DNA of 21,442 bases, taken from positions 1 through 21,442 of the IMG/VR virus record IMGVR_UViG_3300006754_000229, one strand, 5' to 3'. This stretch comes from a virus. Under the pieces are notes generated by a model that worked only from the letters and a program-made list of their open reading frames with translations, was not told where the DNA came from and ran no database searches. Of this stretch, positions 17,903-21,442 are shown one piece after another (positions within the stretch are counted from its first letter, which is position 1; every line of letters starts with the position of its first letter). A program made the translations under genes and the position numbers.

Positions 17903-17930
17903 TTAATATAAAGCATGCTTTATATAAAGC
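17885..17930. repeat. Alternating inverted repeats around the HAD gene stop
   Basis: The 10-mer ATGCTTTATA occurs at 17885-17894, inverted at 17907-17916, direct again at 17915-17924, and its first eight bases inverted at 17923-17930. Together they make two overlapping perfect palindromes: 20 bp at 17906-17925 and 14 bp at 17917-17930. They cover the last codons and stop of the HAD gene. No T-run follows, so a plain terminator is unlikely; an operator, an RNA processing site or a weak terminator is possible. Confidence 0.6.
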
Positions 17931-18562
17931 TTATTCTTTAGTTCTGGTGGTAAAATAGCTTTTAGTCTTCTCATCTCTTTAATATTCTTTAAATCATCAT
18001 CTATAAATAATATCTCGTCATACACCTCTAATAAGTCTTCCACTACTTCTACCTTTTTTTCATAGTCTGTTTCTCCCTTTAACCCAGTAACTCTACTTGT
18101 GTCATTTACAGCATATACATTTGCACGATTTAAATAATCTCCAATAGCTACCAATTCACCACCCTTATTTTTATACATCAACCAGTCCTTTAATCCTTTA
18201 TATACCATGTCTTCCGAAGACCTAGCAGTCAAGATGCCTAGTTGGTATCCTTTTGATAGTAGTTCATCCATTATTTGTAAGTTGGAGACAATCGGTTGTG
18301 CGTCTTCGATGGACCTTTTAATTTTTAAAGGGTCTAAAAAATCTCTATAATCATAATACCTTTTAGTTTCCTCAGTTACATCTTCTTTTGAGTATTCTGC
18401 TGGGGTTAATTTAATTTCTTTACTATCTGTTGGTAATTTTCGGTATATATAAATTTGGGATGGTTTTAATATAGTATCATCTACATCTAATAAAACTAGT
18501 TTATTAGTGTTATTATCCTCACTTAAGAGAGTTTTTATTCTATTTTTTACTCTATAACCCAT
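17903..18562 (-). CDS. HAD-superfamily phosphatase with N-terminal capsid-targeting-like peptide
   Basis: A 219-residue HAD hydrolase. Motif I is LVLLDVDDT (nucleophile D26, acid D28), motif II is GILTARS (T112), the motif III lysine is probably K169 or K170 (YEKKVEVV), and motif IV is ILFIDDD (D188-D190). The fold core should remove phosphate from a small molecule, a nucleotide or a polynucleotide end; the substrate cannot be read from the sequence. A cap-like insert lies between motifs I and II (about 35-95). The N-terminus, MGYRVKNRIKTLLSE, is basic and amphipathic and ends in L-x-E at residues 13-15, like its three neighbours, before the catalytic domain starts near 20. It is the third gene of the deoC operon (three-base gap), so a role in nucleoside or deoxyribose phosphate metabolism is reasonable. 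T4 Pnkp-like 3'-phosphatase is the main alternative. Confidence 0.75.
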   Translation of the reverse strand: MGYRVKNRIKTLLSEDNNTNKLVLLDVDDTILKPSQIYIYRKLPTDSKEIKLTPAEYSKEDVTEETKRYYDYRDFLDPLKIKRSIEDAQPIVSNLQIMDELLSKGYQLGILTARSSEDMVYKGLKDWLMYKNKGGELVAIGDYLNRANVYAVNDTSRVTGLKGETDYEKKVEVVEDLLEVYDEILFIDDDLKNIKEMRRLKAILPPELKNKLYIKHALY

Positions 18563-18565
18563 TTA

Positions 18566-19450
18566 TTACTTAAAGTGACTTAAAAAGGGCCATAACTCAT
18601 CCTCCTGTAAAATCTTAGTTACTGAGGGCATCATCCATGGAGATATATTAGATATTTTCATTCCATTGGTTAACCATATGAATACTTGAGAGTTTTTTAA
18701 TGCACTTACTTGTGCTTCACCAAATGTACCAGCTCCAGCTGTCCCGTCAAAATTTATAAGATTGGTGTCACAAATTTTTAACATATATAAATCCTGTACT
18801 ACAATCTGGTCTCTTATTTTTTCTCTAAAAGTTTTAAACTGTTCATCGTCTAATTTATTATCTTTCCATGCTTTAAATAAGGTTTGGAATTCTTCATCTT
18901 CATCTCTTACTGTTTCAGCTCTCAGCGGGTTAAGAATAGCCGGCAATTCAAGGCCTTTAAAGTCCATAGTACCACTTGTTACCAAATCAAAAAGTCTTTC
19001 TCCCTTAACCACATGGTCGGAACCAAAAAAGTTTTCTACTTGAGTTCTCCACGACAATGCGTCCGTAGCAAAGTCTATCCCACCGCCTAAATATATCGCT
19101 CTAGGTGTAAAAATTCCTTGCATGTCATTAGGGTCTAACACATTTAACATCTTAATAGTGTCCTTCATCTCTTCTGCACTTGCATTTATTAAAAAATTAG
19201 AGGCTTTATCCGTTAAAAATCTTTTAAACCATTTGCTTATTTGACTAAAGATTCCTCCAGAAGCTTTTAATTCAGGTATACCACCATACTCGATTTCAGA
19301 TAATTCGACCTGTTCATTAGAAGATACCAAAGTTTCTAGATTATTTTTCAATTGAGCCCTTACATCGTAAGGCAAAGAATATAGTTCATCATATACCGAT
19401 ACTTGGTCGTCTTTATATTCTTTTAAAAGTTTTTTAATTCTATTTTTCAT
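18566..19450 (-). CDS. Nucleoside 2-deoxyribosyltransferase-like protein with N-terminal capsid-targeting-like peptide
   Basis: A 294-residue protein. The second half matches the nucleoside 2-deoxyribosyltransferase pattern: AIYLGGGIDFATDALSWRTQ (118-137) for the first strand, NPLR (174-177), RDQIVVQDLYMLKICDTNLI (213-232), then GTAGAGTFGEAQVSA (236-250) with E245 where the catalytic Glu normally stands, and FIWL for the next strand. The family moves deoxyribose between bases or hydrolyses the N-glycosidic bond of deoxynucleosides. Residues about 15-115 are an extra N-terminal region I do not recognise, with a helical SKWFKRFLTDKASNFLIN segment. The first residues, MKNRIKKLLKE, form a basic amphipathic helix ending in L-x-E (9-11). 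The ATG shares one base with the deoC stop (TAATG), so translation is coupled. Acting next to DeoC, it could feed deoxyribose from host nucleosides. The exact reaction is not certain. Confidence 0.7.
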   Translation of the reverse strand: MKNRIKKLLKEYKDDQVSVYDELYSLPYDVRAQLKNNLETLVSSNEQVELSEIEYGGIPELKASGGIFSQISKWFKRFLTDKASNFLINASAEEMKDTIKMLNVLDPNDMQGIFTPRAIYLGGGIDFATDALSWRTQVENFFGSDHVVKGERLFDLVTSGTMDFKGLELPAILNPLRAETVRDEDEEFQTLFKAWKDNKLDDEQFKTFREKIRDQIVVQDLYMLKICDTNLINFDGTAGAGTFGEAQVSALKNSQVFIWLTNGMKISNISPWMMPSVTKILQEDELWPFLSHFK

Positions 19451-20262
19451 TAGTATTCTAAATTATCTATTTTATTACCCTTCACAATGTCTTTTGCTGA
19501 GGAAGTGCCCAATCTAGTTGCTCCCGCGTCCAACATTTTTTCTGCATCTTCCTTACTATAAATACCTCCAGATGCTTTAACTTGGAGTGGCCCAGAATTA
19601 GACTTCATAATACTTACTGCTTCCGGAGTAGCTCCTATTGGTCTGTCGTCATCCGCTTGATAAAATCCTGTAGATGTTTTAACAAAAACATTACGAGCTT
19701 TTTCAGGACCAACAGTTTCTACAACTATTTTACTAATTAATCCTGTAAGTTCAGCAATTTCTTCAGGAGATAAAGCTGCCGATTCTATAATCCACTTAAC
19801 CGTTTTTCCTTTATCTATTCCTATAGCTGTCCCTTCACTAACTTCCTTCATAACCTTATCTAGATTACCACTCTTAAAAGCATTATAATCTACCACAAAA
19901 TCTAGTTCATCGACCCCATGTTGAATTGCTTTTAGAGCTTCATCCATTTTAACTCCATGTTCACTATTACCATGTGGAAAACCTATAACCGTACCAACTA
20001 ATACTCTTCCGGGATAACCTTTTTTATCTATTAACATTCTTGCGTTTGCAACATATTCGGGCCTTAACATAACTAATTTCATGTCATGTTCTATTGCATC
20101 TTTAATTGTGTCGAAAACTATTCTATCAGTTTCAAACTCATCTACGCCAGCTTGTTCGGGTGTTTTTAAATATGTGGAATCTATATAACGGGATAAATTA
20201 ACATCATCTTGTTCTTTTATCAGCATTAAATCTTTTATTCTATTTATTTGTTCAGATAACAT
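19450..20262 (-). CDS. deoC: Deoxyribose-phosphate aldolase
   Basis: A 270-residue class I aldolase that splits 2-deoxyribose 5-phosphate into glyceraldehyde 3-phosphate and acetaldehyde through a Schiff base. The catalytic set is complete: D28 in YIDSTYLKT, D121 in ELDFVVDYN, Schiff-base K195 in VFVKTSTGF and K229 in VKASGGI; the last two are 34 apart, as in E. coli (K167/K201). GTVIGFPHG (90-98) and TRLGTSS (249-255) are also typical. The core begins near residue 22; before it is an extra peptide, MLSEQINRIKDLMLIKE, ending in I-x-E at 15-17 and absent from cellular enzymes as far as I know. It is first in a three-gene operon (deoC, deoxyribosyltransferase-like, HAD). DeoC is known in some marine phages as an auxiliary enzyme for recycling host nucleosides. 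The leader has a TATTTATA element and no Shine-Dalgarno. Confidence 0.93.
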   Translation of the reverse strand: MLSEQINRIKDLMLIKEQDDVNLSRYIDSTYLKTPEQAGVDEFETDRIVFDTIKDAIEHDMKLVMLRPEYVANARMLIDKKGYPGRVLVGTVIGFPHGNSEHGVKMDEALKAIQHGVDELDFVVDYNAFKSGNLDKVMKEVSEGTAIGIDKGKTVKWIIESAALSPEEIAELTGLISKIVVETVGPEKARNVFVKTSTGFYQADDDRPIGATPEAVSIMKSNSGPLQVKASGGIYSKEDAEKMLDAGATRLGTSSAKDIVKGNKIDNLEY

Positions 20263-20274
20263 AGGTTACTTGTT

Positions 20275-20294
20275 TATTTATAAATATATTTATA
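20275..20294. promoter_or_regulatory. Bidirectional AT-rich control region between deoC and the kinase gene
   Basis: The 36-base gap (20263-20298) is the only divergent junction. It has the perfect 12-bp palindrome TATTTATAAATA (20275-20286), giving one TATTTATA octamer facing each gene: 20275-20282, 16 bases before the kinase ATG, and 20279-20286, 16 bases before the deoC ATG. A further copy at 20287-20294 (TATTTATAGTAT) abuts the kinase start. The equal spacing on both sides supports a shared promoter. Confidence 0.5.
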
Positions 20295-20298
20295 GTAT

Positions 20299-20952
20299 AT
20301 GAAAAATTTAATAAAAAACATATTAAGGGAAGAGTTATTATATGAGGAAAAAGTGATTAGTTTTAATAACCCTAGTAATAACTTCGTTGTGATAGCGGGA
20401 GGCCCTGGAGCTGGTAAAAGTTTTATAACTAGAAACTTAATTAATTTAGATAATGTAAAAGAATTTAATGTTGACCAGGTTAGGGTTATGACAGCTAAAA
20501 AATTATGGGGTGATGACTGGGTAGAGATGATATCTACACCAGAAGGGTATCAAAAAATATTAGATATGACCTATACAACCTCTGACCCTAAAAATTTGAC
20601 TGTTAAATTTTTAAAACAATTTCTACAATCAGAACGAAATCAACCAGTTAATGTAGTTTACGATGCGGGTGGAGGACAAGAACAGGTGATGAAGGATGTG
20701 TGGAATATAGCAAAAGAAAATGGGTTTAACACTACACTAGTATATGTTAGAACACCATTAGAATTAGCTCAATTACGAAATACTGAAAGACCTAGAAGTT
20801 TACCCCCTGAAATGGTTGGCCAATACCACCAACAAGTTAAGGATAATATGAGAAATATGTTTCCTTTATTTGATGATGTATGGACGGTAGATAATAAAGA
20901 GTTGATTGATTTATCCGATAGACCATCTGAAAATATAGAAAAAATTAAGTAA
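20299..20952 (+). CDS. P-loop kinase (zeta-toxin/polynucleotide-kinase-like) with N-terminal capsid-targeting-like peptide
   Basis: A 217-residue P-loop phosphotransferase. Walker A is GGPGAGKS (34-41, K40). Then come a conserved FNVDQVR (a D on the second strand), VVYDAGGG (Walker B-like), LVYVRTPLELAQLRNTERPR with the Arg-rich lid pattern, and SLPPEMVGQYHQQV. This is the zeta-toxin/AAA_33-type kinase layout; such proteins phosphorylate nucleotides, UDP-sugars or polynucleotide ends, and the acceptor cannot be told here. The first residues, MKNLIKNILRE, end in L-x-E (9-11) and are very like the start of the deoxyribosyltransferase-like protein, although this gene lies on the opposite strand. 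It is the only plus-strand gene; its stop overlaps the HAD gene stop by eight bases (20945-20952), tail to tail. A true toxin is unlikely, as no antitoxin gene is next to it; a kinase-phosphatase pair with the HAD gene is an alternative. Confidence 0.75.
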   Translation: MKNLIKNILREELLYEEKVISFNNPSNNFVVIAGGPGAGKSFITRNLINLDNVKEFNVDQVRVMTAKKLWGDDWVEMISTPEGYQKILDMTYTTSDPKNLTVKFLKQFLQSERNQPVNVVYDAGGGQEQVMKDVWNIAKENGFNTTLVYVRTPLELAQLRNTERPRSLPPEMVGQYHQQVKDNMRNMFPLFDDVWTVDNKELIDLSDRPSENIEKIK

Positions 20953-21385
20953 TTACCTTATTAACCTTAAGTTTAATGTGTGGATATTTTTTACACGATT
21001 CTTTCACATCTTTAATGTGTTTGTCCTTATCCTCCCAATACTCTATTTCAGTTGTTTGTGGGTATTTTTCTAACAGTTTCTCTACCCTTCTACCTTTGGA
21101 CCTATTTCCTGTTTTTCCTTTTATATACAAGTTTTCATCAAACGTAAGTTTCTTCGACTCAAGTATAGAATTAACATAAGGTTTAACTTTATCTATTCTA
21201 TTAGTTAACAAAACCGTAACAATAGAATTTCCTGTAGATTCGTGATTATATTGTTGAATTGTGTTATTATTAAATTTAAAATCCCATTTATCGGAATCTA
21301 AACTTTCGGGGGTGTCAAGATAGGAACTATCTTCATAAGGTGTTTTGACTAAGGTATTGTCAAAATCGAACATTGCTAATTTCAT
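20945..21385 (-). CDS. HAD phosphatase, SAK RNA-repair-associated type
   Basis: The protein from the ATG at 21383-21385 is 146 residues; the frame is open further to an ATG at 21418, but that start would swallow the promoter-like box and adds 11 residues before the HAD core. Motif I is MFDFDNTLV (D7, D9), motif II VTVLLTNR (T61), a lysine follows in NRSKGRRVEKLL, and motif IV is IEYWEDKDKHIKD (E118, D119). The short length, LLTNR (LLTGR in relatives), LTFDENLYIK and the E-D-K-D-x-H ending match the HAD domain called Swiss Army Knife RNA repair-like (HAD_SAK_1). These are thought to dephosphorylate nucleic acid ends or nucleotides. It faces the P-loop kinase tail to tail, suggesting a joint end-healing role like T4 Pnkp, split over two genes (inference). 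It has no capsid-targeting-like peptide. Confidence 0.72.
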   Translation of the reverse strand: MKLAMFDFDNTLVKTPYEDSSYLDTPESLDSDKWDFKFNNNTIQQYNHESTGNSIVTVLLTNRIDKVKPYVNSILESKKLTFDENLYIKGKTGNRSKGRRVEKLLEKYPQTTEIEYWEDKDKHIKDVKESCKKYPHIKLKVNKVIT

Positions 21386-21407
21386 ATAGTAATTTTTAAA
21401 TTCAATA

Positions 21408-21415
21408 CAAAGATA
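21408..21415 (-). promoter_or_regulatory. Bacteroidota-type -7 box (TATCTTTG) upstream of the SAK-type HAD gene
   Basis: On the minus strand TATCTTTG fits the TAnnTTTG consensus of the Bacteroidota housekeeping sigma factor, 22 bases before the ATG at 21385, a normal distance. The upstream partner (a TTTG-like -33 box) is not clear; only TATATGG is near the right place. It supports early transcription by host polymerase and the start at 21385. Confidence 0.45.
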
Positions 21416-21442
21416 CATAAAAAATTCTAAATAACCATATAA

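Noticed and set aside
19236-19280. The residues KASGGI occur both in DeoC and in the N-terminal part of the deoxyribosyltransferase-like protein
   Set aside because: The surrounding residues do not match and no other DeoC motif is present there, so I see no gene-fusion remnant.
19557-19564. TATTTATA octamer inside deoC
   Set aside because: It encodes part of the conserved KASGGIYS motif, and is about 107 bases from the next start. Coding constraint explains it better than a promoter.
20299-20952. Zeta-toxin of a toxin-antitoxin system
   Set aside because: No small antitoxin gene lies upstream (the gap is 36 bases to a divergent deoC), and the protein carries the same N-terminal peptide as unrelated enzymes.

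Overview
This window looks like part of a tailed-phage genome (contractile-tail, T4-related type), AT-rich and almost entirely coding. All but one gene lie on the minus strand. Genes are packed with gaps of a few bases, virion genes follow a classical tail order, and there is no tRNA, rRNA, CRISPR array or insertion sequence. No start has a convincing Shine-Dalgarno sequence: leaders are A/T-rich. One gene has a TAnnTTTG box, the -7 element of Bacteroidota promoters. I infer a phage of a Bacteroidota (perhaps flavobacterial) host. I cannot name the species.

Layout, read in the direction of minus-strand transcription (right to left). (1) 21385-20945: a small HAD phosphatase of the RNA-repair-associated (SAK) type. 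(2) 20299-20952: the only plus-strand gene, a P-loop kinase, convergent with the HAD gene and divergent from the next operon. (3) 20262-17903: a tightly coupled operon of deoxyribose-phosphate aldolase (deoC), a nucleoside 2-deoxyribosyltransferase-like protein and a second HAD phosphatase. (4) 17764-17276: tail tube, with its own terminator. (5) 17138-16193: a T4 gp26-like protein and a small overlapping-frame ORF, sitting where tail assembly chaperones usually sit. (6) 16152-14092: tape measure. (7) 14056-2028: the baseplate block, namely a 1689-residue protein carrying a split OmpA-like domain, a LysM/gp53-like protein, and a 2194-residue hub-like protein ending in a peptidoglycan amidase. 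(8) 1977-942: two uncharacterised proteins, one very acidic, then a strong terminator. (9) 835 to the left edge: the start of a gp32-like single-stranded DNA-binding protein, cut by the window edge.

The most interesting observation is that the four enzymes between 17903 and 20952 (kinase, aldolase, deoxyribosyltransferase-like, HAD) all begin with a short basic amphipathic peptide ending in [L/I]-x-E at residues 11-17. This looks like the T4 capsid-targeting sequence that directs internal proteins into the prohead and is cut by the gp21 protease. The inference is that these enzymes are packaged in the head and delivered with the DNA, giving a set of nucleoside/deoxyribose and polynucleotide-end enzymes at time zero of infection. 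The neighbouring SAK-type HAD gene lacks the peptide and has a host-like promoter box, which suggests it is made after infection.

Other points of interest are the hub-amidase fusion, the OmpA-like insertion that lacks its usual Asp, a possible +1 frameshift site before the tape measure gene, and a recurring TATTTATA element upstream of several genes.
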